64,000 nucleotides of DNA from Gracilaria gracilis (lineage: Eukaryota > Rhodophyta > Florideophyceae > Gracilariales > Gracilariaceae). The stretch is from assembly GCA_030374805.1 (NCBI GenBank), contig JARGSG010000265.1:62001-126000 (forward strand), read 5' to 3'. Below the pieces are notes generated by a model. That model was given only the letters and a program-made list of their open reading frames with translations, was not told the DNA's origin and did no database searches. The position numbers and the translations under genes are program-made. Of this stretch, positions 54,801-64,000 are shown one piece after another; positions within the stretch are counted from its first letter, which is position 1, and the number at the start of each line of letters is the position of its first letter.

Positions 54801-54960
54801 TGTCACAAGCTCTCGCCAGTGGCGGATGGACCCTACAGGGTGATCTCCGTAACTACCGACACACGTCGGTGTTATCGGAATGCTAGTTTAGCGGTCAAAA
54901 ATGACCGAATTAAAACGAACGAAAAACCGCTGAATTTATCCAAATTTGGAAGTGCAAATT
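48831..54960 (+). mobile_element. Gypsy LTR retrotransposon fossil 2
   Basis: A Ty3/Gypsy element with recognisable parts in order: gag from about 48831 to 50880 with a CCHC zinc knuckle near 50665-50715, aspartic protease about 51180-51530 (VLDTGAGPNFV), reverse transcriptase about 52240-52930, RNase H about 53130-53540, integrase about 53870-54600, and a GPY/F-type module near 54810-54860. No chromodomain was seen. No LTR pair was found by eye: the left end abuts the oxygenase-like gene directly, so the element looks truncated there. It is broken in roughly half a dozen or more places. It resembles fossil 1 over protease, reverse transcriptase and integrase, so both belong to one broad family. 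Confidence 0.9.
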
Positions 54961-55421
54961 TCCGAAAATATTTCCACCTTTCCACTTGTGCTAGTTTCTT
55001 TCGAAAGAATTATTCCACATTGTTTCCATCTTTGCTAGTTTGGATGGAAGAGAAACTAGCATACTCCTTTCGTTTATGGTAGTTTCGCAGCGCAATGTAA
55101 GTGTGTTAGTGCCACCTACTTTCATGTATACGGGGGCGAATAGCGAGATAGACACTTAGATAGAAACTTAGATAGCTGTTTATCGAATACGAATAAGAGT
55201 ATACAAATTGAACGAATACCTTTTCAGTTAGTGCAGATCGGTTCACTAGTCAACACCTTTTACATCAGACATTCGTATACTAAATATATGAAACGCCTTC
55301 GAATCACGTGCAATCACCCCCCCCCCCCCCCCCCCCAATCTGTCCCACCGTCCGTGCGCCATGTTACGCTCCCCGCTACGTACCTCCTATCCTCTCCAAC
55401 ACCCCCCCAACCTTCCTCGCC
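54961..55421. other. spacer between Gypsy fossil 2 and the Plavaka gene
   Basis: AT-rich to about 55300, with repeated words such as TTAGATAG and CGTATAC, then a 20-base C run. It may contain terminal sequence of either neighbour. No gene seen. Confidence 0.4.
55317..55336 (+). repeat. poly-C tract, 20 bases
   Basis: Uninterrupted run of C, about 85 bases before the Plavaka ATG. Length may be uncertain in the assembly. The sequence from here to 58.6 kb is markedly C-rich on the plus strand. Confidence 0.95.
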
Positions 55422-58400
55422 ATGGCCAACTGCTGCTTTGAAGGCTGCTCCTTCTTCGCCCGCACCATCCCCGCCATCCAAATGCACCAGAGGAGATGCC
55501 CCAATCGCCTCAACCCAAACAAGCGTTTCTTCTCCCCAGGCGGAGGCCTCCCCCACTTCCCCCCACGCATCAAGCGTCACAAGTCTACCCCCCACCTCCA
55601 TACACCTCCCCCTCCCACAAACCGCCCTTCCGACAACGTCCCCATCGCAGACGACGACTCCTACCACCACCAGCAACTCTCCCTCTCCCTCCACACCCAG
55701 GACGCCTACGACATCGCCACCACCCCCGTCTGCTCCATCTCCCGCTCCCCTCCTCCCCCTCCTCCCCCTTCCTTCCCGCTCCTCAACAACCCCCACCTCG
55801 AACGCATGGTCCTGTACATCTCTTCCATCGCCTCCTCCCTCGGCCACCGTAAGGCTGACGAACTCATCTCCCTCCTCCACGACCCCGCCTTCTCCAAATC
55901 CGCCTTCCACAACGCCGTCTCCTCCGCCACCCAGTGCCTCGAGCTTCACACAAACCTCTTGCAGCACCGTGTCAGCAACATCGGCTTCGCTCCCACCACC
56001 ATCTCCGACCCACAGCAGCTCTTCTCCACCACCATCTTCCGAAAGGACCCCATCCAGGTCCTCAAACAACAACTCGCCCTCGCACACTTTCACAACACCT
56101 TCTTCCACCCCGTCTCCCACACAACTTCTTCCGGCTCTCCCGCTTTCGCCCACCCCATGGCCTCCACCCTCGGAAAACAAGCAGTCCCCGCCCTCAAAGC
56201 CGCAGTCATGCACTCCTCCAACGACTCCTGCATCTGGCACACCCCCGACACCACCGGTATCGACTCCTTCATCGGCTTGGTCCAAATCTACTCCGACAAG
56301 TCCTCCACCTCCCTCAAATCCTCTTCCATCACCTCGTACCCCCTTCACATCACCCTTCTCAACTTCTCCGATGCCTTCCGTCGCAAGTGCATTACCGAAA
56401 ACCTCACCCTTCTCGGATACTTGCCAACCTCCTTCCTCCCAACCAACCCCTCCCAAGACCACGAATCCATCCCTCAAACGTCCTCTCACATCCCCCGCAA
56501 CACCAAAATGAAACTCATTCAGCTCGCCCTCTCCAACCTCCTCGGCCCCCTCCTCTCATCCGGTCTCAACGGCTTCCCCTTCCGTGACTCCCACGGCGTT
56601 CTCCGCCACTGTCACCCAATCATCGCCAGCTACTGCGCCGACATTCCCGAAGCAAAAGACATCCTCGCAATCTCCCATGGCACCCGCCCCCAACACCCTT
56701 GTCATAGATGCACCGTCTCCTGCTCAGACCTCCCCCTACACACCCCCTCCCCTTCCCCCCGAACTCAGGACCAGACCCTCGCCGCACGCAAATCACACTC
56801 CACTCTCCTCCAACAATCACAAGACGCTCTCTTCGCTCGTAAGCCCAGAATGTCCTGCAACACAAAGGAAAAAGCCCTTCAAGCCCTCCACTCCCTCTCC
56901 CTCGCAAAGTACTCCTCCGTCTTCGAATCATACCCTCTTCTCAACATCACCCCACTCCTCTCCCCTTACAACATCTTCACCTTCGAACCACTCCACAACT
57001 TCCACCTCGGCGTCTCCAAGCTCATCAAGCTCGCCGCCATCGAGAGACTCCGCTCAGAAGCACTCTTCACCACCGTCGGTTCCTCCAAATCCCGTCGCCC
57101 CTTCAACTCCGTCCGCACTTCCATCCTCAAACATTCAAACACCATCCTCTCCGCCATCGAAAAGCAATCTCTTGCCAACGGACTCCACATCGAGTTCTCC
57201 ACTTCCGACAACGGTCAAACTCTCAACGGTTTCTTCACCACCGACGGCTTGCGAGGTATGCTCGAAGCAAAAGGCTACCGCGCACTCGACATGGTCTTCC
57301 CCTTCATCGGCGCCTTCTTCGACCGATGCTGTGACGAAGTCGATTCAGCTCCCATCACTTCCGTCTTCTCCAAGTACTTTGACCTCCTCCTCGCCTCCAT
57401 GCGATACAACACCTTCACCGAATGGACCGACGCCCGCCTCACCGACCTCCACAACCAAATCCGCTCCTTTAAGCGCACAGCCGTACTCGTCCTCGGCCCC
57501 CACCACACTTCCAGCCTGGGCACTCTCAAATTTCACCTCCTCGACCACATTGTCGAGGACATTCGCCGCTTTGGAGGCCTCCAATTCAATGATGCCGGCA
57601 TATTCGAGCACGCCCACACCCTCTTCAAGTCCCACTACTCCAAAACCTCAAAAGCGCAGATCCACCGCACATCAAGAAACCATTCGTGCCATCCACCGCT
57701 CCAACGCCATCAAGGACTGGAATCCCGTTTCCACAAACCCTTCCATCACCTCCTCCTCCCCTGGCCTGGCTTCCCGTTTCCAATCCCGACAACCCGGTTT
57801 CGTCCGTGATGGCAAACACATCTCCTTCGCTGACCCCATCACTGCCCACAAATTCATTCGCTCCAATCTTCACCTCCCTCACAAATCTCTTCAAGACCTC
57901 TTCCCCCCCGATACCTTATCCATTCTTGCACAATTCAGAAGAGACGCCCTTCCATCCTTCATCACCCTCTCTCTCGAAGTCCTACAACTCACTGACAACT
58001 CCCCCGCCCTCCTTCAGGCTCGACTCACCATAATCAACTCCGCTTACGTCGTTGGCGGTTACATCCCAACACTCGACAACTACATCACAGAACGAAACGA
58101 GCTCACCCTCCAGGATCCTTCGGTCCCCATCATTCAACGAATTTTTGCCACCCCCTCCTTCGGTCCATCCAAGTCCCCAAAGTTTTCCCACGTTCTTGTC
58201 GCCGGCTCCACCTCCCCCACCTCCACCTCCATCGTCTGGGTCTGCAAACTCATCTCCCTTCTTCGTTTCGCGCTTCATTCTCCAACTTCTTCTCCCAAAG
58301 AGTTCGCCTTCGTCCAGTTCATGGAACTCGTCCCACCCAGCGACGACGTCGATCTCACCTTCAACTGCGTTTGCCTCCGATGGGCAACAGACGACGAACA

Positions 58401-58557
58401 TAACCACACCATTCACCCAGTTCCTATCTCTACCCACTCCACTTCCGATAACGTTTCCCCTTGGTATGGACTCATCCCCTCTTTTTCCATCCTCGGCTCC
58501 GTTCGTGTTCTCTGTCAGAACTACCCAGCTCCTCCCTTCACTTCTCGTCTACACTGA
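55422..58557 (+). pseudogene. Plavaka-type (CACTA superfamily) transposase with one frame change
   Basis: Begins MANCCFEGCSFF with a zinc finger (C-x4-C...H-x4-C, residues 4-26). The transposase core shows GLVQIYSDKSSTSL then SYPLHITLLN, LLGYLP, LLGPLLSSGLNGF with a DSHGVLRHCHPI segment, YCADIPEAKDI and HPCHRC. This is the Plavaka series: ysDKT, aYPvyltigN, lLGYLP, dG-r-v-P, aDhPE, CprC. The Asp of YSDKSS is the likely first DDE residue. The frame from 55422 continues to about 57640. After a single frame change the C-terminal part (ETIRAIHRSNAIKDWN onward) continues in another frame to a TGA near 58557. Codons strongly prefer C in the third place, unlike the Gypsy element beside it. Terminal repeats were not found by eye. 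Cut-and-paste mobility is known for the superfamily. Confidence 0.8.
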
Positions 58558-58792
58558 CGCTTTCACCGATTTTATCTCAATCGGTTCTATCGAGACCCCA
58601 CCGCCAAGCCCTATTTCCCATCCAACACGTAGCATCTATTCCCTGTTAGCTTCGGCTTCATAAAACTTTCAGTACCGCTTCCTTTCAATTGGAAGGAGTG
58701 AAGATACGCATGACATGAGAAAGAAGAACCATCTCTTCCCCATCCCACACATACCCCCACCCCTTCCCCCCCCACTGAACCTCATCCTAACC
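58558..58792. other. spacer
   Basis: Pyrimidine-rich spacer between the Plavaka gene and copy B of the methyltransferase block. Nothing recognised. Confidence 0.4.
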
Positions 58793-60910
58793 TTAGTAGC
58801 CCGCCTCTTCCCTACCATCAACGCCTGTCCCTTCCCTGTGTTCCGCGTGGTGTGCCACCAGCCGCCCGAAACTCGCGTCCTCCGGTCGACAGGCCGCTAT
58901 GTAACAATCAAGAACTGCACCTAGTCTCCGTGTTAGTTTCGCCATAAAATATTCCTCCCTCACAGCTAGGTATATCTTCTCCCTCGATGGTATCCACAGC
59001 CCAACAGTCGCAGTTCTCCCAGAGTTTCCCGACACACACCTCGGATCTCCATCCACAAACCCATCGTTCTCGAACTCCTCGGCATGCTCCTCCTGTAGCA
59101 ATTTCCAGGCTACTCCCAGTATTCCTTCAACACCCCTCGGTAGATACATCCCATACAAAGTAGAGAACAAAAGCTGTCTTTGCCCTCCACGTCCCACAAC
59201 CTCGTTCATAGTTTTCACCACACAGGCAATCCAGGCGTCAAGTCTCGCAAGGTGAATCACTGTCCCATCCACCTACTGCTGTTCACCGTTACTTTGCCTC
59301 TCCACTGCGTATCCCATATACACCTCCAACACTGCCACCGCCATCCCATTCTTGAAGTACATATCTTCATCATTAACCTCCCACGGTGGCCCAACCGCAC
59401 GTGAGCCGGAATACGCAAGCTCTTCGAACCGGCTCGTTCTCCACGCACACAACTCATTCCCCCCGCCCTCCTCCCTCCCCATCAGCTTCTCGCGCGCCTC
59501 CCCCATCTGGTGTTTTAACTCTTCCCATAGCTCAGTCCCCTCAGTAGGTTTCGCACGTTTCGCAATCAAATCATATCCAAGCATGGAGAATAACTTGTCG
59601 CGAGCCCCCCGCTTCCGCACCCCAATCACATCGCTTAATGTCTGCTTCATTCTCTGCCTCAGACACTTGTCCGCACTCACATTATCCAGACACTCCTGTT
59701 TCCTTCCCGCTTCTCGTATCGTCTCCTAAGTATCTCCCATTATTTCCGTCTCCACCACATACTTCAACAGCACATCACTTCCTCCCTCCGTCGATGGCGT
59801 ATACGCCCTCATCTCGTATGCCACTTGATACGGGCACCGAGGTACCATCTCCTTCTCCCCAACCACAAATATGCTGCCCTCCCTACTTTCTCCCACCGTC
59901 TCACTCCTGTTCTTCCAGCTCCTACTAACGTTCTCCGTATCAAAACAGAGTTCAGACGCCTCCAACTTCGCATACTGAAGAATCGTATCATACACAGCCC
60001 TTGCAAACCCGTAAAAGCATTCTAGGACCCCTATATCATGCTTTCGACGCCCCTTCACTTCCTTCCCACACCTCCCTCGCTTCCTACCCTTCACAGCCCC
60101 CCGTAAACTTTCAATCAGGACATTTTGCTGCTTCAGCTCCTCCCTCCCCCGTTCCAATTCTTTCTGCGTGAGCTTCAAACTGACCATCATCGTATAGTGG
60201 TCCTCCCTCATATTTCCCAGCTTCCCTTTCAACGAATTCACCCTCTCAACCAGCGCAGACCTTGGCAACGCGCGTAAGTTCTCTTCATCTCCTTCTCGTA
60301 TTCCTGTAGTTCCCATTTCCCTTCTTCCGTTCCTTTCTCCACGATCCCCAGAATCGTCGGTTCCTGCTTCATGCACATCGTCCTTAATCCGAACGGCATT
60401 ATGGCTCACACGTATTCCTTCAGGCGTTCGTACCGCGGTTTCCACCAAGTTCCCTCCAGTTCTATGCTTGTTTCGGACAACGACATCTTCTCCTTCGAAA
60501 TCTCTTCCATCCACTGGTGTATTGTTTCTCACATTTTCATTCACTGATCCAACACTGCTACGTCCTACAACTCCCCCGGGCAAATTGTCTCGTAGCCATT
60601 CCATCCTGTCCACATTGGCGTGGCTCCCCATTCCATCGCCCACACGCCCAATTCGCCTCCCACTCTCCTCTGCGTCTCCATGCTCCCTCATATGCCTCAT
60701 ACCCCCCACTTCCTCTTCCTCCCGCATCGCAGTATGTCGCGGTCCACCAATGCTTTCTCTGCACACCATTCGATTCCTCCTAACGCCAACCACAACCTCC
60801 ATGCCCTCGTTCCTCGCCTCCTGAACGCCTCCTCTTACTTCTCTTTCCCCACCCCTTCCCTCCCTAATACCAACCACAGGCACTCTCTCTCTCCTTCCCT
60901 CGAATACCAC
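58793..60910 (-). pseudogene. coiled-coil protein, copy B, two in-frame stops
   Basis: A single frame of about 706 codons interrupted by TAG near 59726 and near 59273, otherwise open. Residues 1-285 match the copy A protein (5345-6187): Gly/Arg/Val-rich with repeated IREGRG and VGVRRNR words, then a coiled coil (KLTQKELERGREELKQQNV) and a basic KGRKRGRCGKEVKGRRKHD tail. The following 420 residues are absent from copy A and look globular (GVLECFYGFARAVYDTILQY; TSRFEELAYSGSRAVGPPW; LDAWIACVVKTMNEVV; EDASFGRLVAHHAEHREG). I recognise no family. Because the frame stays open for hundreds of codons after each TAG, decay must be recent unless the stops are tolerated. Same strand and order as in copy A, downstream of the Arg-rich gene. 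Confidence 0.55.
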
Positions 60911-61009
60911 GGCTAACTATCCCACTAGTACTTCTTGCTATCGTCCTTCCCTCCCCCCCACTGCGACACTCCCTCCCCTTCTCTATGACATCTCCACACT
61001 CGCCTTCTT

Positions 61010-61703
61010 CTACAACTTGCGTGGAGTCAACGTCCCTTCGCCGCCCACCTCTATCTGTACCGCCCCGCGTATCATTCCCCTGCCTTCCTCCCCTCCCTTC
61101 CCTGCTTTCCCTCCTTCATTTCCCATCTCATGGGGAAGCGGAGTTCTAGGTGTTACCAAAGCACTTACGGTTCGCTCGGTTCGCTCCGTTTGCTCGGTGC
61201 GCTCCGTTCGCTCCGTTCGCTCGATTCGCTCGGTTCGCTCGGTTCCCTCCAAAAGGTCGGCCCCGATCATGTCTCCGCGTGTTCTTCCTACTTTTCCCAC
61301 TTAATCCGCTTCGAGGAGCACGCGAAGTACGCCCAATACCGCCCTCCCCATTTTCCACATCGCCACTTCGAGGCGCACACGTAGTACTATCCAAGCCATC
61401 CTCGCGACCGCGACGTACTCCCTCTGCACGCCTTCGCCCTTTCGACGCGCGCCCGCTTACATCCTCCGCATTCGCATTCGCATTCGCATTCGCATTCGCA
61501 TTCGCATTCGCACTTCTCGTTTTACGTTTCCCCATATGGAATCGGACGACGACGATGCGCCCCGCGGTCCGCTCTAGATGTTGTCGCTGCGCGCCGCTCG
61601 ACGTGTTCGCCGCTCGATGTGATCGAAGGTCCCCCGTGAAACGCACACCTCCACTTGACGTGTGGTAGAAATATCGCACCGTTTTAGTACTTTTCGGAAT
61701 CAC
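61010..61703 (-). pseudogene. Arg-rich low-complexity protein, copy B
   Basis: Counterpart of 6423-6998, starting with the same MIPKSTKTVRYFY. The GCATTC hexanucleotide tract (61468-61513) has about seven units, giving a longer ANANAN run. An extra A near 61250 moves the main frame into NRANRAN and ends it at 61146, while the ERTER version continues in another frame to 61010 (GTERTERIERTERTER). The basic parts (GKRKTRSANANAN; GRASKGRRRAEGVRRGRE; APRSG repeats) are kept. The difference from copy A arises in a repeat-rich stretch and could be replication slippage or an assembly error. Function unknown. Confidence 0.5.
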
Positions 61704-62017
61704 TTTCCGAAAAATGGCATCGAAATTTCCCTTTCTGTACGAAACCTCACTGCCAAAAACTGTTACACTTTCACGTCATATCACATGTACTCCGTATCCT
61801 CTATTCTATGTACTTGAACGTAACCCCACTCACCTAAATCCAATCTCGTTCACGTCACTGGATGATAAAAGGTGACGAAACCCATTCACTTGGGGGAGTT
61901 CTCATGCTCCCCTGTGGAACAAGACAGTTAGAGAAAACGTAATGAAATGTATACAATTCGCTTTTACATATACTACCGTACACCTTTTGGTTCTATAAGT
62001 AATAAATCAATTGAGCT
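61704..62017. promoter_or_regulatory. conserved 314-bp spacer, copy B
   Basis: Same length and largely the same sequence as 6999-7312. It includes a GGGGAG...CTCCCC stem around TTCTCATG near 61895-61915 and a TATACAATTC stretch near 61950. It may hold the promoter of the Arg-rich gene and the 3-prime end of the methyltransferase-SET gene. Inferred from position. Confidence 0.35.
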
Positions 62018-63856
62018 CTAGTCTATTACTATAGGATTCGAAGACGTACCCCATCTGTACTCCATTCCATAATCTGCAAACAACTCTTCTCCCACTTCTA
62101 CATCCCGAAGTGCCCGCACGGCAAGCATTCGGTATTCTCTTAATTGAAGCGGAGTTCGCCCAGTTCCTGGGGTTCGAATCACCGCCACATTGGGAGTCCG
62201 TCGCTGCTTCAAGCCATTCTCCACTGCATCCCTATCTTTATCCCCATCCATATATTTTGGGTCGTTAATTGTTCCACCCAACGAAAATGGAGCGGGGACA
62301 ATCCATACAGGGATTGTAGGTACTTCTCGTCTCCTTTCCGGAAGTTTCCGGAATACCTCGCCTCGCAGGGTAGCCTCAATCGCATAGGTTCGAAAACGTG
62401 CGGCGGTGGCTCCCAACAACCCTTCCCCATACTTCTTGTGTACCTCCTTCCTCTTCTTTAAGTCATGGTAGACTAGAGTTCCGTAAAAGAAACATATCTC
62501 TTCGTTCTTCATGAAACGGCGCGTGGTAAACAATCCCACTCCTGCGTAATGGTGACGAATCGATGACTTTCCAATGCGACAACCACACATAGTCGCCTCC
62601 AGTGCCAACATTGCATTCCAATCCAGAAGTCCCATCTTCCCTTGCAACGTTTTCGGCCACTCATGCAGCGCTTTGCGCCTGCCGATCATGGCCATGCTCT
62701 CCTCCCGCCACATTGATGCCAGGAAGTCGACAATATACGGTGGGAACTTCTGATACTGTGCGAAGCCGGATGGAGCCTTCCATGATCTTGAAGGACGAGC
62801 GTTCCACTTGGTAAATAAGTCCACCACGCGATTCACAGAGTTTCGGACCTCCTGCGTAATGGGAATGTCCGTCTCATTATCCCGCATGCACATCGCGAAC
62901 TGAACAATGGCCGCGTGCCTAGCATGAGCAAAACAGTCAGGGTCCGGTTCACAACCAATAAACTTCCGATGACGTTGTAACTCCATGCATGCCATCGCGG
63001 TCGAGAAAGTTCCCGCGAACAAGTCCACCACTGTATCACCTGGCTGCGAAAATCGGCTGATCAGCTCCTTCAACAACGCGCGAGGTTTTTGTTCAGACCT
63101 CACCTTCTGCAAGATGTAGCCCTCACCCTCCTTCTTTCTCTTCCATTGAAGAATCTCCCCATTGGACATGGGTGGTACCTGGTCAATCACACTATGGTAC
63201 CCTGGATACCTCGACTGCACGTAGTTGAAGTTCTCATAGTTCACCATCGCATGCTGCTGGGCATAAGCGAGGCCACTTCGAACACCATGTATCGCATACT
63301 CCATGGCAGGGAACAAGGAGCAGGACCTCCGTCCCGGGTTTCGCATGGGGTTACCTTGCGACCGTATAAAATGAATTGGGACCTGGTCCACTACAAACGA
63401 TCGCCTCGGAACCCCATGCTCGTCCTTTGTTCCAATAAGGGAAAGCACCTTCCTCCACTGGTTCACCTGTTCCAATGCACAGAAGATAACGAAATGTCCC
63501 CCCGGACGTAGCAGCCTTGATATTAGCTTCCCGCCCTTCTTCATATGCTCAGGGCTCAGCATATCATACCAACTGTTCTCGCGGTTCTTATCGGCTCGTA
63601 TGTTGTATGGTGGGTCCGTAAGAACCAGTTGCACTTTCCCCAATGGAGAGACTCCGCTGTTTCGCAGAGTCTCGTCCGTTTCCACCATATCCTCGAACCG
63701 GCAATTATACATTCGAAAGTATTTCTCCATCTCCACTTCACAACGTTGGAATGCCATTTTATCGTCCAACGAGGAAATGGCAGGAGGACGCTGTATGTCA
63801 GCGTCGGACGACTGCTCACCAACATCTTCATTCCCACTCTCACCCACTACATCCAT
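62018..63856 (-). CDS. DNA methyltransferase-SET domain fusion protein, intact
   Basis: A 612-residue open frame; a TGA directly before the ATG supports the start. Residues 75-320 form an N6-adenine/N4-cytosine DNA methyltransferase in beta order: catalytic VLTDPPYNI (81-84 DPPY), LLRPGGHFVIF (115-125), an EQKPRALLKELISRFSQPGD lead-in (255-274), then the AdoMet motif VVDLFAGTFSTAMAC (276-290) and FIGCEPDPDCF. Residues 430-605 form a SET-type domain: AGVGLFTTRRF (438-448), EEICFFYG (452-459), TPNVAVI (554-560), and ALRDVEVGEELFADYGMEY (582-600), matching the G-x-G-L-F, YxG and GEELxxDYG elements of histone lysine methyltransferases. The usual NHS triplet is not clear. A linker of about 110 residues joins them. 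It is probably nuclear, modifying DNA and chromatin at the same place. An inactivated relative lies at 7313-8958. Confidence 0.85.
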   Translation of the reverse strand: MDVVGESGNEDVGEQSSDADIQRPPAISSLDDKMAFQRCEVEMEKYFRMYNCRFEDMVETDETLRNSGVSPLGKVQLVLTDPPYNIRADKNRENSWYDMLSPEHMKKGGKLISRLLRPGGHFVIFCALEQVNQWRKVLSLIGTKDEHGVPRRSFVVDQVPIHFIRSQGNPMRNPGRRSCSLFPAMEYAIHGVRSGLAYAQQHAMVNYENFNYVQSRYPGYHSVIDQVPPMSNGEILQWKRKKEGEGYILQKVRSEQKPRALLKELISRFSQPGDTVVDLFAGTFSTAMACMELQRHRKFIGCEPDPDCFAHARHAAIVQFAMCMRDNETDIPITQEVRNSVNRVVDLFTKWNARPSRSWKAPSGFAQYQKFPPYIVDFLASMWREESMAMIGRRKALHEWPKTLQGKMGLLDWNAMLALEATMCGCRIGKSSIRHHYAGVGLFTTRRFMKNEEICFFYGTLVYHDLKKRKEVHKKYGEGLLGATAARFRTYAIEATLRGEVFRKLPERRREVPTIPVWIVPAPFSLGGTINDPKYMDGDKDRDAVENGLKQRRTPNVAVIRTPGTGRTPLQLREYRMLAVRALRDVEVGEELFADYGMEYRWGTSSNPIVID

Positions 63857-64000
63857 TCAACTTCCGCCATCTCCATCCCCTCCTTGTTTCCCCTCCGAAT
63901 GCTTCCCCCTTTCCAACTGCTCATCGTCATGGTCATAAATTTCGATGGCAGGCTCCGGTTTTGATATCGGCTTGAGAGGTATATCAGGGACCCTGAGCGT
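63857..64000. other. window edge upstream of the methyltransferase-SET gene
   Basis: Contains the 5-prime flank of the fusion gene and open frames on both strands that run out of the window. Too short to judge. Confidence 0.3.

Noticed and set aside
55314-56511. Minus-strand 391-codon Gly/Glu/Val-rich frame and plus-strand Pro/Ser-rich frame over the Plavaka gene
   Set aside because: Shadows created by the strong third-position C bias of the real transposase frame.
1-64000. A changed genetic code with TAG read as sense
   Set aside because: TAG ends the intact methyltransferase-SET and recombinase 1 frames, and the broken genes contain TGA and TAA as well, so ordinary decay explains the stops.

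Overview
This is a eukaryotic nuclear window in which almost everything recognisable is mobile-element DNA or decayed host genes. There are no operons with ribosome binding sites and no rRNA, tRNA or CRISPR. Long frames with few or no obvious introns, chromodomain-type Gypsy elements, a Plavaka-type CACTA element, a hAT element and tyrosine-recombinase genes together suggest a compact-gene protist or alga. A florideophyte red alga is my first guess, but only a guess; a fungus-like lineage is not excluded by sequence alone.

Layout. 0-5.2 kb: a badly broken RecQ-type helicase of the fungal telomere-linked-helicase kind, carrying zinc-finger and recombinase-like N-terminal regions. 5.3-9.0 kb: copy A of a three-gene block on the minus strand: a coiled-coil protein, an Arg-rich low-complexity protein, and a DNA methyltransferase fused to a SET domain. 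9.2-10.3 kb: a divergent PCIF1-like (NPPF) methyltransferase. 13.1-15.5 kb: a hAT transposase interrupted by one stop. 15.7-22.7 kb: a graveyard of host genes: a CHAT/separase-like gene, a 142-codon ORF, proteasome subunit RPN1, and a CSC1/OSCA/TMEM63 channel. 23.3-31.4 kb: three divergent tyrosine-recombinase genes, an RNase H-like gene, a nearly perfect 418-bp duplication that starts exactly at a 40-bp palindrome, and a dispersed repeat with a MITE inside it. 31.9-33.2 kb: an intact unknown gene. 33.2-43.2 kb: an AT-rich desert, an unassigned plus-strand block and Gypsy fossil 1 (minus). 43.6-48.8 kb: a coiled-coil gene and a 2OG-Fe(II) oxygenase-like pseudogene. 48.8-55.0 kb: Gypsy fossil 2 (plus). 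55.4-58.6 kb: a Plavaka transposase. 58.8-63.9 kb: copy B of the three-gene block, with an intact 612-residue methyltransferase-SET fusion.

How it fits together. The best candidate for something new is the repeated block built round the methyltransferase-SET fusion. One protein combines a beta-order N6-adenine/N4-cytosine DNA methyltransferase (DPPY, then DLFAGTF) with a SET-type histone-methyltransferase domain, so it could write DNA and chromatin marks together. It occurs twice here: copy B is open, copy A is inactivated. Both copies are followed by the same Arg-rich and coiled-coil genes in the same order. A 2OG-oxygenase-like gene on the same strand lies beyond two inserted elements, so a writer-plus-eraser set is conceivable but unproven. 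The second candidate is the recombinase cluster, whose members share an almost identical 5-prime cassette headed by a perfect palindrome although their coding regions have diverged greatly.

All family assignments come from reading motifs by eye; no database search or alignment program was run. The LTR retroelements are treated as fossils and described only in outline.
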